Shown: positions 1 through 5,772 of the stretch, piece after piece
Layout of the letters: every line of letters begins with the position of its first letter
Position numbering within the stretch: position 1 is the stretch's first letter
Assembly: GCA_900772675.1 (NCBI GenBank)
Contig: CAAGRM010000256.1
Location: 1 to 7,287, forward strand
Origin: Lachnospiraceae bacterium
GTDB lineage: Bacteria > Bacillota > Clostridia > Lachnospirales > Lachnospiraceae
Reading direction: 5' to 3'
DNA length: 7,287 bases
The notes under the pieces: generated by a model
Told to the model about the DNA's origin: nothing
What the model saw: only the letters and a program-made list of their open reading frames with translations
Database searches by the model: none
Program-made: the position numbers and the translations under genes

Positions 1-975
1 AATATCGGTCCGGACTTCAAGAAAATCATCGGAAAAGGATCCGACAAATCCGCCGAAGACCATAAGAACCGGCAGTCCGGTAAAGCTCATAAGAAAGGCG
101 AAAAGTACACCGATCGTGCCAAACAGCAGAATCGCGCGGTAGCGGTATTTGTGAAAGTATGCCGTCATCCGCGATCCCAGTGCCGCGCCGAGTCCCATCA
201 CGAAGAGGGCAGGTCCAAGCAGCGCGCTGTTCATGCCGGTGAGTGGCAGCTTCGCCTGTAAAAAGAAGAGAACCAGCGTGGAAACGGCACCGATGAGTGC
301 GTTCACCAGCATAATATTTCTTGCTTTTTTCTCACGGACAAGAAACTGCCAGCTTTCCTGCACAACCGAAACGATTTCCTGTCCAACAGGATAATGAACT
401 GGTGTTGCGTCCGTTTTTACTTCCGCAAGGCGGAATGAAATGCCAAGCGCAATCAGCCCGAAGAAGAGATCAATCGCATACGCGCGCCGGTATCCCAGCC
501 ACAGGGCAAGGCCTGCGCAGAGCGTTGCGGTGGAATTGGTGATACGGTACAGCATCATTTCGGTAGAAGAAAAACGGGCATAAAATCCTTCGTCCCCGTT
601 CTGCTTCAGGCTGTCATACGCAAGTGCCTCCCGTGTGCCGGATGCAAGGTTATAGCTGAGCGCACTGCATCCAAGCGCAAGCGCCGTTGTAGCAAAGCCG
701 GTGGAAAAAATCATCAGCGTACCGGAAATCAGGGAGGTCATCTGGCTTGCAATCAGCGTTTTCCGTCGCCCGAAAACATCGGCGACAACGCCGGAGGGGA
801 GTTCAAAGCAGAGGCTCACGATATGGAAAATACTTTCGAGCATCCCGATTTGCAGCAGCGAAAATCCGCGGAGTGCGAGCAGTGCAACCCACGAAGCCGC
901 CGCAATCTGAAAATAGCCGACCGTGGTCATAAGATATAAAGTTCGTATTTGTTTTCTGATATTTTTCTCAGACAT
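1..975 (-). CDS. MFS transporter, C-terminus cut by window edge
   Basis: Reading the minus strand from the ATG at 975-973 gives an uninterrupted frame of 325 codons to base 1, with no stop, so the gene continues beyond the window. The protein starts MSEKNIRKQIRTLYLM and contains many hydrophobic segments. Residues about 62-72 read GVVADVFGRRK, a good match to MFS motif A between TM2 and TM3, and a charged, less hydrophobic stretch near residues 195-220 fits the central cytoplasmic loop between the two six-helix halves. A typical MFS protein is about 400 residues, so roughly 80 are missing. The start is supported by AAGGAG (983-988), seven bases upstream. The substrate cannot be read from the sequence; drug or metabolite efflux by proton antiport is only the usual guess for this type. 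It is divergent from the aldo/keto reductase gene and may be transcribed with the small ORF at 1064-1147. Confidence 0.88.
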   Translation of the reverse strand, partial: MSEKNIRKQIRTLYLMTTVGYFQIAAASWVALLALRGFSLLQIGMLESIFHIVSLCFELPSGVVADVFGRRKTLIASQMTSLISGTLMIFSTGFATTALALGCSALSYNLASGTREALAYDSLKQNGDEGFYARFSSTEMMLYRITNSTATLCAGLALWLGYRRAYAIDLFFGLIALGISFRLAEVKTDATPVHYPVGQEIVSVVQESWQFLVREKKARNIMLVNALIGAVSTLVLFFLQAKLPLTGMNSALLGPALFVMGLGAALGSRMTAYFHKYRYRAILLFGTIGVLFAFLMSFTGLPVLMVFGGFVGSFSDDFLEVRTDI

Positions 976-1063
976 AAAAAATCTCCTTATCAAAATATAG
1001 TAAAATTCTGATTGGGAGATACGTGCGTTTTCTATAAAATTTTAAGAACTCAAAAAGTGAAGT

Positions 1064-1147
1064 TTACTTAAAAAAGAGCGCACTATCCCCATAAACAGCT
1101 GAAACATCGCCATTTGTGAGGTGAAGAAACTGGTTTTTCCAGATCAT
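1064..1147 (-). CDS. Possible 27-residue small protein or leader peptide
   Basis: On the minus strand an ATG at 1147-1145 opens a 27-codon frame ending in TAA at 1066-1064. The peptide begins MIWKNQFLHLTNGD and ends YGDSALFFK. It is preceded by AAGGAG (1155-1160) with a seven-base spacing, and further upstream by a -35/-10 pair with 17-bp spacing (1183-1211), so all translation and transcription signals are in place. It lies 88 bp upstream of the MFS gene on the same strand. It has no obvious membrane segment and I recognise no family. It could be a true small protein, a leader peptide controlling the transporter, or the remnant of a longer lost gene. The supporting evidence is the signals rather than the coding content. 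Confidence 0.4.
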   Translation of the reverse strand: MIWKNQFLHLTNGDVSAVYGDSALFFK

Positions 1148-1182
1148 AGTGCTACTCCTTTTGTAATCATAATTTTTTTATC

Positions 1183-1211
1183 AGAATACCACCGGAAACG
1201 GAAAAAGTCAA
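1183..1211 (-). promoter_or_regulatory. Minus-strand sigma-A-type promoter for small ORF / MFS gene
   Basis: On the minus strand TTGACT (complement of 1206-1211) and TATTCT (complement of 1183-1188) are separated by exactly 17 bp. The predicted transcript would start near 1176, about 16 bases before the SD of the 27-codon ORF, and could continue into the MFS gene since no terminator is visible between them. Confidence 0.55.
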
Positions 1212-1242
1212 AGAAAAATTTTGACGAAAATCAAAAAAACTA

Positions 1243-1273
1243 TTGACTTTCAAGTACACTTTAATGCTACAAT
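1243..1273 (+). promoter_or_regulatory. Aldo/keto reductase promoter with 19-bp spacer (MerR-type layout)
   Basis: TTGACT (1243-1248) and TACAAT (1268-1273) are separated by 19 bp. The -10 is extended by TG at 1265-1266. A 19-20 bp spacer is too long for efficient unaided sigma-70/sigma-A recognition and is the hallmark of promoters controlled by MerR-family activators, which untwist the spacer. The spacer also contains a dyad (next entry). The start site would fall near 1280, about 54 bases upstream of the reductase ATG. Confidence 0.55.
1247..1266. promoter_or_regulatory. Imperfect dyad in promoter spacer, candidate MerR-family operator
   Basis: The centre is AAGT-AC-ACTT (1252-1261), and the symmetry extends outwards to C1247/G1266 with mismatches at two of the outer positions. 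It sits between the -35 and -10 elements of the reductase promoter, which is where MerR-family proteins bind. AdhR/NmlR-type MerR proteins in Firmicutes control aldehyde-detoxification genes from similar sites, which would suit an aldo/keto reductase. No merR gene is in the window. Confidence 0.45.
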
Positions 1274-1315
1274 TTTCTCAACAATACTGAGAAAACGAAG
1301 GTTTTCTGCGGAAAA
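1273..1315 (+). repeat. Overlapping inverted repeats in the reductase 5' leader
   Basis: TTTTCTCA (1273-1280) and TGAGAAAA (1288-1295) form perfect 8-bp arms around a 7-base loop. GAAAAC (1291-1296) can instead pair with GTTTTC (1301-1306), and TTTTC (1302-1306) can pair with GAAAA (1311-1315). The first dyad overlaps the predicted start site and could be an operator; the three stems are mutually exclusive in RNA. There is no T run, so these are not terminators. Confidence 0.35.
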
Positions 1316-1333
1316 GAAAGGGGATATTTTAAC

Positions 1334-2470
1334 ATGAGTGTAGATGTAACAAAAATGCCGAAATTAGGATTTGGCATGATGCGCCTTCCGGAGAAGGACG
1401 GAGAACTGGATCTGGAGCAGATCTGTAAAATGGTTGATGCGTACCTTGCCTCCGGAATGAACTATTTTGACACCGCCTATATGTACTGCGGCGGAAAATC
1501 GGAGAGTATCGTGAAAAAGGCGCTGGTAGAGCGTCATCCGAGAGAAAGTTTTACTCTGACGACAAAACTCCCGCAGTGGATGATGGACGAGGGCATCGAA
1601 GGCCGTGACCGCATTTTCAACGATCAGCTCGCGCGCACCGGAGCAGGCTACTTTGATTATTACCTGTTGCATAGCGTAGAAGACGGCGCAAACTATGAAG
1701 GCTATGTGAAATACGACTGTTTCAACTGGGCCAAGAAGAAAAAAGAAGAGGGATTGATCAAACACTTTGGTTTCTCTTTCCACGGAACGCCGGAGCTGCT
1801 TGACAAGATTCTCTCCGAGCATCCGGAGGTTGAAATTGTCCAGATCCAGATGAACTATGCTGACTGGGACAATCCGCTGATCCAGTCCGGACGTCTGTAT
1901 GAGGTGCTTCGGAAATACGATATGCCGTTCCTTGTTATGGAGCCGGTAAAGGGCGGTTCCCTTGCATCAGCAGGCAAAGAGATTGAAGCAGAGATGAAAC
2001 GCGTTCATCCGGATGCATCGATTGCGTCCTGGGCACTCCGCTTTGCGGCTTCTCTCCCGGGTGTTGCAACCGTGCTCTCCGGTATGTCAAACGAGGAACA
2101 GATGGAGGATAATATCAAAACCTTCCGAAATTTTGTACCGTTAAACGAGGAAGAAAAAGCAGTGATCGCCAAAGCACAGGAAGCGCTGAAAAAGAGTCCG
2201 GCGGTTCCATGTACCGCCTGTCGTTACTGCTGCGACGGATGTCCGATGGGAATCGCGATTCCAGATGTATTCAAGGCATTGAATACCATCCGCCTGTATG
2301 GAGAAGAAGACCGCGCGAAAAATTATTATAAAAAGCTGCTGGAAACATCGGGAAAAGCAGAAGACTGCGTGCAGTGCGGTCAGTGTGAGAGTGTATGCCC
2401 GCAGCATCTGCCGATCATTGACCTGTTAAAAGAAGCGTCCGAAAAGCTTGACGTGCCGGTGACGGAATAA
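1334..2470 (+). CDS. Aldo/keto reductase with C-terminal 4Fe-4S ferredoxin domain
   Basis: This 378-residue cytoplasmic protein has two parts. Residues about 8-275 form an aldo/keto reductase barrel with the full catalytic tetrad visible: Asp46 and Tyr51 in FDTAYMY, Lys78 in TTKLP and His113 in YYLLHS. The C-terminal part (about 290-360) carries two cysteine clusters, C293-xx-C296-xx-C299-C300-xx-C303-P and C345-xx-C348-xx-C351-xxx-C355-P, typical of a ferredoxin-like domain holding two 4Fe-4S clusters. This is the architecture of the anaerobe 'aldo/keto reductase of the ferredoxin-like type' (COG1453-like). It probably reduces an aldehyde or ketone with NAD(P)H or electrons passed through the clusters; the substrate is unknown. 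AAAGGGGA (1317-1324) lies 9 bases before the ATG. It appears to be a single-gene unit with its own promoter and terminator, probably induced through a MerR-type regulator. Confidence 0.93.
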   Translation: MSVDVTKMPKLGFGMMRLPEKDGELDLEQICKMVDAYLASGMNYFDTAYMYCGGKSESIVKKALVERHPRESFTLTTKLPQWMMDEGIEGRDRIFNDQLARTGAGYFDYYLLHSVEDGANYEGYVKYDCFNWAKKKKEEGLIKHFGFSFHGTPELLDKILSEHPEVEIVQIQMNYADWDNPLIQSGRLYEVLRKYDMPFLVMEPVKGGSLASAGKEIEAEMKRVHPDASIASWALRFAASLPGVATVLSGMSNEEQMEDNIKTFRNFVPLNEEEKAVIAKAQEALKKSPAVPCTACRYCCDGCPMGIAIPDVFKALNTIRLYGEEDRAKNYYKKLLETSGKAEDCVQCGQCESVCPQHLPIIDLLKEASEKLDVPVTE

Positions 2471-2493
2471 GCGGATTGCGAATATCCGCTTTT
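2470..2493 (+). terminator. Weak hairpin directly after the reductase stop codon
   Basis: GCGGAT (2471-2476) pairs with ATCCGC (2484-2489) around a 7-base loop, closed by A2470/T2490, and is followed by only four T residues (2490-2493). It could give partial termination ahead of the strong terminator at 2507. Confidence 0.35.
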
Positions 2494-2506
2494 GCATATG
2501 CTTTAG

Positions 2507-2560
2507 AAAAAGGCTCCCCGGAATACTCTGAAAAAAGAGTATTCCGGGGAGCCTTTTTTT
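2507..2560. terminator. Strong, probably bidirectional intrinsic terminator
   Basis: A perfect 23-bp inverted repeat, with arms 2507-2529 and 2536-2558, encloses a GAAAAA loop. The core is GGCTCCCCGGAATACTCT. The 3' arm runs into seven T residues (2554-2560), and the 5' arm is preceded and begun by A residues (2507-2511), so a T run is also present on the minus strand. It terminates the reductase transcript and insulates the phosphate operon from it. Confidence 0.92.
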
Positions 2561-2688
2561 CTATGGGAAATCTTGTTGAAAGTTTCTGCGGAGAAAAAGG
2601 ACCCTTCGGGCAGGATCGCACTGCGCGGAAAAAATTGTGCCATCTGCGATAGTTATGACGGAGCGGTTTACGACCGGAAAAAATGGAA
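2561..2688. other. Gene-free spacer upstream of the phosphate promoter
   Basis: I see no credible gene here. The only structure is short: CCC-ttc-GGG around 2602-2610, ATCGCA (2615-2620) facing TGCGAT (2645-2650), and CGGT-ttacg-ACCG (2664-2676). The last contains TTTACG (2667-2672), one base off the Pho-box-like motif repeated downstream. Confidence 0.5.
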
Positions 2689-2750
2689 TGTAAAATGGAA
2701 AAATTTTTATTTTACATAAAATTAACTTCTCTGAGATTTTGCATTTTACA
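2689..2750 (+). promoter_or_regulatory. Cluster of Pho-box-like TTTACA elements upstream of pstS
   Basis: TTTACA occurs at 2711-2716 and 2745-2750, TTAACT at 2722-2727, and the reverse complement TGTAAA at 2689-2694. The 2689, 2711 and 2722 copies are spaced 22 and 11 bp, so they lie on one face of the helix. PhoP of Bacillus binds direct repeats resembling TTAACA/TTTACA with about 11-bp periodicity, so these are good candidates for binding by the response regulator encoded at the end of this operon. ATGTAAAAT (2688-2696) and ATTTTACAT (2709-2717) also make a perfect 9-bp inverted repeat. The site is inferred, not proven. Confidence 0.6.
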
Positions 2751-2756
2751 CGCCGT

Positions 2757-2765
2757 TGTTATGAT
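2757..2765 (+). promoter_or_regulatory. Extended -10 of the pst operon promoter
   Basis: TGT-TATGAT forms an extended -10 ten bases downstream of the last upstream TTTACA. No good -35 hexamer lies 17 bp upstream (TTTTGC at 2737-2742), as expected for a promoter that needs an activator bound at Pho boxes. Transcription would start near 2772. Confidence 0.5.
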
Positions 2766-2792
2766 GATACCTGTAAAAACGAAATGTAAAAA

Positions 2793-2840
2793 ACATCGGG
2801 ATTGCGATTTTACAAAATAGAAATCACAAAAATCCCGTGT
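2793..2840 (+). promoter_or_regulatory. Structured 5' leader just upstream of the pstS ribosome binding site
   Basis: ACA-T-CGGGATT (2793-2803) pairs with AATCCCGTGT (2831-2840) as a 10-bp stem with one bulged T. Inside it GATTT (2806-2810) can pair with AAATC (2821-2825). The stem ends five bases before the SD AGAGGAG (2845-2851). It may stabilise the message or tune translation; I do not recognise a known riboswitch. Confidence 0.35.
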
Positions 2841-2861
2841 GAAAAGAGGAGAAAAAATATT

Positions 2862-3815
2862 ATGAAGAGAAAAGTAATCGCAATCACCTTAACCGCAATG
2901 ATGGCTGCAGGAATGCTTGCAGGATGTGGAAGCAGCGACAGCAGCAGTTCTTCCGCAGCAGACACTACAAAAGAGGCTTCCGCAACAGAGGCAGCTGGCA
3001 GCACAGATGGTGACAGCACTGCAGCAGGAGATTTCTCCGGACAGATCAGCGTGATCTCCCGTGAGGATGGTTCCGGTACCAGAGGTGCATTCATCGAGCT
3101 GTTCGGTGTAGAAGAGAAAAATGATGCAGGTGAGAAAGTGGATAACACCACCGTTGATGCACAGATCACCAACAATACTTCCGTTATGATGAGCACGGTA
3201 GCAGGTAATCAGTACGCAATCGGTTATATCTCTCTTGGATCTTTAAATGATGAAGTCAAAGCCCTGAAAATCGACGGAGCAGAGGCAAGCGCAGAGAACG
3301 TAGAAAACGGTTCCTATAAAGTAAGCCGTCCGTTCAACATTGTAACAAAAGACGGTCTTTCCGCAGATGCGCAGGATTTCATGGACTACATCTTAAGCAC
3401 CGACGGACAGCAGGTTGTTTCAGATGACGGATATATTGCAATCAAAGATACCAAAGCCTACGAAGGAAGCTGCAGCGGTGAAAAGGTTGTGGTAGCAGGA
3501 TCTTCCTCTGTAACACCACTAATGGAAAAATTAAAAGAGGCTTATACAAAAGTAAATTCCAACGCTAACATCGAAGTACAGCAGAGCGATTCCACAACAG
3601 GTATCACTTCCGCAAGCGACGGTCTCTGCGACATCGGTATGGCATCCCGTGACTTAAAGGATGAGGAGAAATCCTCAGGGCTTACCGCAACCGTAATCGC
3701 AACCGACGGTATTGCTGTCATCGTAAACAAAGAGAACCCGACCGATGGGCTGACCAGCGATCAGGTAAAGAGCATCTATGTTGGCGACACAACCGACTGG
3801 GCAGATGTAAAATAA
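2862..3815 (+). CDS. pstS: Phosphate ABC transporter substrate-binding lipoprotein, halves in swapped order
   Basis: The protein binds extracellular phosphate and delivers it to PstCA. The chosen ATG (317 residues) follows AGAGGAG (2845-2851) and opens directly into a lipoprotein signal peptide with lipobox L19-A-G-C22. An in-frame TTG at 2802 would put 20 non-signal residues in front and has no SD. Residues 23-57 are a Ser/Thr/Ala-rich linker. The core is unusual. Residues 58-195 match the usual second half of PstS (SREDGSGTRGAF at 66-77, AIGYISLGSL, then FMDYILSTDGQ near the usual C-terminus). Residues 207-317 match the usual first half (VVVAGSSSVTPLMEKL, DIGMASRDLKDEE at 257-269, ATDGIAVIVN, then VGDTTDWADVK at the end). 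Each half is present once, so total core length is normal for the family. This is the arrangement of a circular permutation. Phosphate-contacting segments of both halves appear intact. It is first in the pst operon, 190 bp ahead of pstC. Confidence 0.92.
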   Translation: MKRKVIAITLTAMMAAGMLAGCGSSDSSSSSAADTTKEASATEAAGSTDGDSTAAGDFSGQISVISREDGSGTRGAFIELFGVEEKNDAGEKVDNTTVDAQITNNTSVMMSTVAGNQYAIGYISLGSLNDEVKALKIDGAEASAENVENGSYKVSRPFNIVTKDGLSADAQDFMDYILSTDGQQVVSDDGYIAIKDTKAYEGSCSGEKVVVAGSSSVTPLMEKLKEAYTKVNSNANIEVQQSDSTTGITSASDGLCDIGMASRDLKDEEKSSGLTATVIATDGIAVIVNKENPTDGLTSDQVKSIYVGDTTDWADVK

Positions 3816-3839
3816 AGAATGTATAAAGCAATGGAAAAA

Positions 3840-3876
3840 GAAGTAAGGGCGAACAATGGAAAATCGCTCTTACTTC
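3840..3876 (+). repeat. Inverted repeat after pstS
   Basis: GAAGTAAGGGCG (3840-3851) pairs with CGCTCTTACTTC (3865-3876) along 12 bp with one G-T wobble and a 13-base loop. No T run follows, so it is more likely a 3' stabilising or processing hairpin for the pstS message than a terminator. Confidence 0.5.
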
Positions 3877-3908
3877 CGTATTCGAAAATGTTCAGAAAAA
3901 GAAGCTGT

Positions 3909-3976
3909 CTTTCGGAACGTGCTTGAAAAAGCAGTTCGTAAGGAAAAAAACGAAAGTCTTTTTCAAACACGCTCCG
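3909..3976 (+). repeat. Nested and alternative inverted repeats between pstS and pstC, attenuator-like
   Basis: A compact fold pairs GAAC-TGCTT (3915-3924, one bulged G) with AAGCA-GTTC (3929-3937) over a GAAA loop, with CTTTCG (3909-3914) facing CGAAAG (3951-3956), followed by TCTTTTT (3957-3963). A competing fold pairs 3913-3931 with 3958-3976 over 19 positions with two mismatches and buries the T run. This resembles a terminator/antiterminator pair and could reduce transcription into pstCAB relative to pstS. Function is inferred. Confidence 0.4.
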
Positions 3977-4005
3977 CGAAACAATGAAATGAAAGGATTT
4001 ATCTT

Positions 4006-4860
4006 ATGAAACTAAGAGAAACGATCATGAAACTTGTATTCCTGATTGCGGCGTGCTGCTCCGTACTGGCTGTTGCACTGATCTGCATTTTCCTGTTCAT
4101 GAATGGCGTTCCTGCCATTTTTAAAATCGGACCGCTGAAATTTTTGACCGGTACCGTGTGGAAACCGGGAAACAACATTTTCGGTATCCTGCCGATGATT
4201 GTCGGCAGTATCTGCGTGACCGGCCTTGCAATCCTGATGGGTGTGCCGGTTGCCATTCTTACTTCGGTGTTTCTTTCCCGTTACTGTCCGAAAAAGTTTT
4301 ACGGCATCTGCAAATCAGGCATTAACCTGATGGCCGGTATTCCGTCTATCGTATATGGATTTTTCGGACTGGTTGTGATCGTCCCGTTGATGGCACAGCT
4401 GACCGGCAAAAACGGAAACACAATGCTGACGGCATCTATTCTTCTGGCCGTTATGATTCTTCCGACCGTGGTCGGTGTAACAGAATCCGCCATTACAAGT
4501 GTTCCGGAATCCTACTATGAAGCAAGCCTTGGCCTTGGTGCAACGCATTCCCAGAGCGTTTTCTTTGCAGTTGTTCCGGCGGCAAAATCCGGAATCCTAG
4601 CAGGTATCGTGCTTGGCATCGGACGTGCCATCGGAGAGACGATGGCAGTGATTATGATTGCCGGAAACCAGCCTCGTATGCCAAAAGGAATCACAGAAGG
4701 CCTTCGTACCATGACAGCCAATATTGTACTGGAGATGGGATATGCATCCGGACTTCACCGGGAAGCGCTGATTGCAACGGGTGTTGTGCTGTTTGTCTTT
4801 ATCCTGCTGATCAATTTATCGGTGTCTATGCTGAACCGGAGGGTACATTATGGTGATTAA
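4006..4860 (+). CDS. pstC: Phosphate ABC transporter permease PstC
   Basis: This 284-residue integral membrane protein is one of two permeases forming the phosphate channel. About six hydrophobic segments are visible (near 10-33, 61-85, 112-133, 140-160, 195-220 and 255-275). The cytoplasmic coupling loop starts at SVPESYYEASLGLGAT (165-180), the EAA motif that docks on PstB, and is followed by IGRAIGETMAV (205-215), typical of Pst[15 protein letters not shown] (109-122) is the conserved membrane segment shared by PstC and PstA. Length fits the shorter Firmicute PstC. AAAGGA (3992-3997) lies eight bases before the ATG. It begins a tightly packed block: its last 11 bases overlap pstA. Confidence 0.95.
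   Translation: MKLRETIMKLVFLIAACCSVLAVALICIFLFMNGVPAIFKIGPLKFLTGTVWKPGNNIFGILPMIVGSICVTGLAILMGVPVAILTSVFLSRYCPKKFYGICKSGINLMAGIPSIVYGFFGLVVIVPLMAQLTGKNGNTMLTASILLAVMILPTVVGVTESAITSVPESYYEASLGLGATHSQSVFFAVVPAAKSGILAGIVLGIGRAIGETMAVIMIAGNQPRMPKGITEGLRTMTANIVLEMGYASGLHREALIATGVVLFVFILLINLSVSMLNRRVHYGD
4838..4843 (+). promoter_or_regulatory. Ribosome binding site that sets the pstA start
   Basis: GGAGGG lies inside the end of pstC, six bases before the ATG at 4850. A second in-frame ATG at 4883 has a poorer site (GGA around 4868), so the upstream, overlapping start is preferred. Confidence 0.65.
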
Positions 4861-5752
4861 AGGAAATGGAGCTGTAAATACAATGGAAGCTGTAAAAATA
4901 AATACAAAAGAAAAAGAAAGAACAAAGGTTACGTATCACAAAAGTGTTTTTTCCTCCGTGCTGACCGGAATTACCTGGGGAGCAGCCATTCTTGCACTTG
5001 CCGTTCTGGTTTTCCTGGTTGGATTTATTCTGATCCGCGGTGTGAAAAACCTGACACTGGAGCAGTTTGCCTGGACCTATAATACAGAGAATGTTACGAT
5101 GCTTCCGGCGATCATCAACACTGTTACGATGACAGTACTTTCCCTGCTGCTTGCTGCGCCTCTCGGCATTTTCTCGGCGATTTATCTGGTTGAATATGCC
5201 AACAAACGCGGAAAACTGGTTGGGCTGATCCGGATTACGGCAGAGACCCTTTCCGGTATTCCGTCGATTGTTTACGGTCTGTTCGGTATGCTGTTTTTTA
5301 CGAAAACCCTGAAAATGGGATACTCGATGATGTCCGGTGCCTGTACCCTTGCCATCATGATTCTTCCGCTGATTATGCGAACAGCAGAAGAAGCCTTAAA
5401 ATCGGTTCCGGATTCCTATCGGGAAGCAAGCTTTGGACTGGGAGCCGGAAAGCTTCGTACGATTTTTAAAATTGTTCTTCCATCTGCCGTCCCCGGCATT
5501 CTTTCCGGTGTCATTCTTGCGACAGGCCGTGTCGTAGGAGAGACGGCAGCACTTCTTTTCACAGCAGGAACGATTGCAAAGGTGGCAGGCCTTATGGATT
5601 CCGGCCGTACCCTTGCCGTTCATATGTATGCACTTTCCAGTGAAGGCCTCTATATGAATCAGATGTATGCAACCGGCGTCATCCTGATGCTGATTGTCCT
5701 TCTGATCAACGGCTGTTCCGGAATGATTGCGAAGAAAATTGCAAAGAAATAA
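4850..5752 (+). CDS. pstA: Phosphate ABC transporter permease PstA
   Basis: This 300-residue membrane protein is the second half of the phosphate channel. A charged, cytoplasmic N-terminus (about 1-35) is followed by a first membrane segment (about 40-63) and further hydrophobic segments near 88-115, 133-152, 162-178, 212-240 and 273-295. [14 protein letters not shown] (134-147) parallels PstC, and the EAA coupling loop reads [16 protein letters not shown] (185-200), followed by [15 protein letters not shown] (226-240), characteristic of PstA. It overlaps pstC by 11 bases, indicating translational coupling. If the alternative ATG at 4883 is used, the protein loses 11 residues and nothing conserved. 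pstB follows after 20 bases. Confidence 0.95.
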   Translation: MVIKGNGAVNTMEAVKINTKEKERTKVTYHKSVFSSVLTGITWGAAILALAVLVFLVGFILIRGVKNLTLEQFAWTYNTENVTMLPAIINTVTMTVLSLLLAAPLGIFSAIYLVEYANKRGKLVGLIRITAETLSGIPSIVYGLFGMLFFTKTLKMGYSMMSGACTLAIMILPLIMRTAEEALKSVPDSYREASFGLGAGKLRTIFKIVLPSAVPGILSGVILATGRVVGETAALLFTAGTIAKVAGLMDSGRTLAVHMYALSSEGLYMNQMYATGVILMLIVLLINGCSGMIAKKIAKK

Positions 5753-5772
5753 AAGAGAGACGAGGAAAAAAC

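Noticed and set aside
321..932. Plus-strand ORFs of 61-73 residues opposite the MFS gene
   Set aside because: They are shadows of the minus-strand transporter frame, which has clear membrane segments and MFS motif A.
2415..2621. 68-residue minus-strand ORF across the terminator region
   Set aside because: It overlaps the reductase 3' end and the perfect terminator hairpin, and has no recognisable domain; it is an accidental open frame.
2802..2861. Upstream TTG start extending PstS by 20 residues
   Set aside because: It lacks an SD and would place a charged stretch before a perfectly normal lipoprotein signal peptide beginning at the ATG at 2862.
3819..3926. 35-codon plus-strand ORF just after pstS (starts MYKAMEKEVR)
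   Set aside because: No SD precedes either of its first two ATGs, and it runs through the inverted repeats of the spacer, which explain the sequence better.
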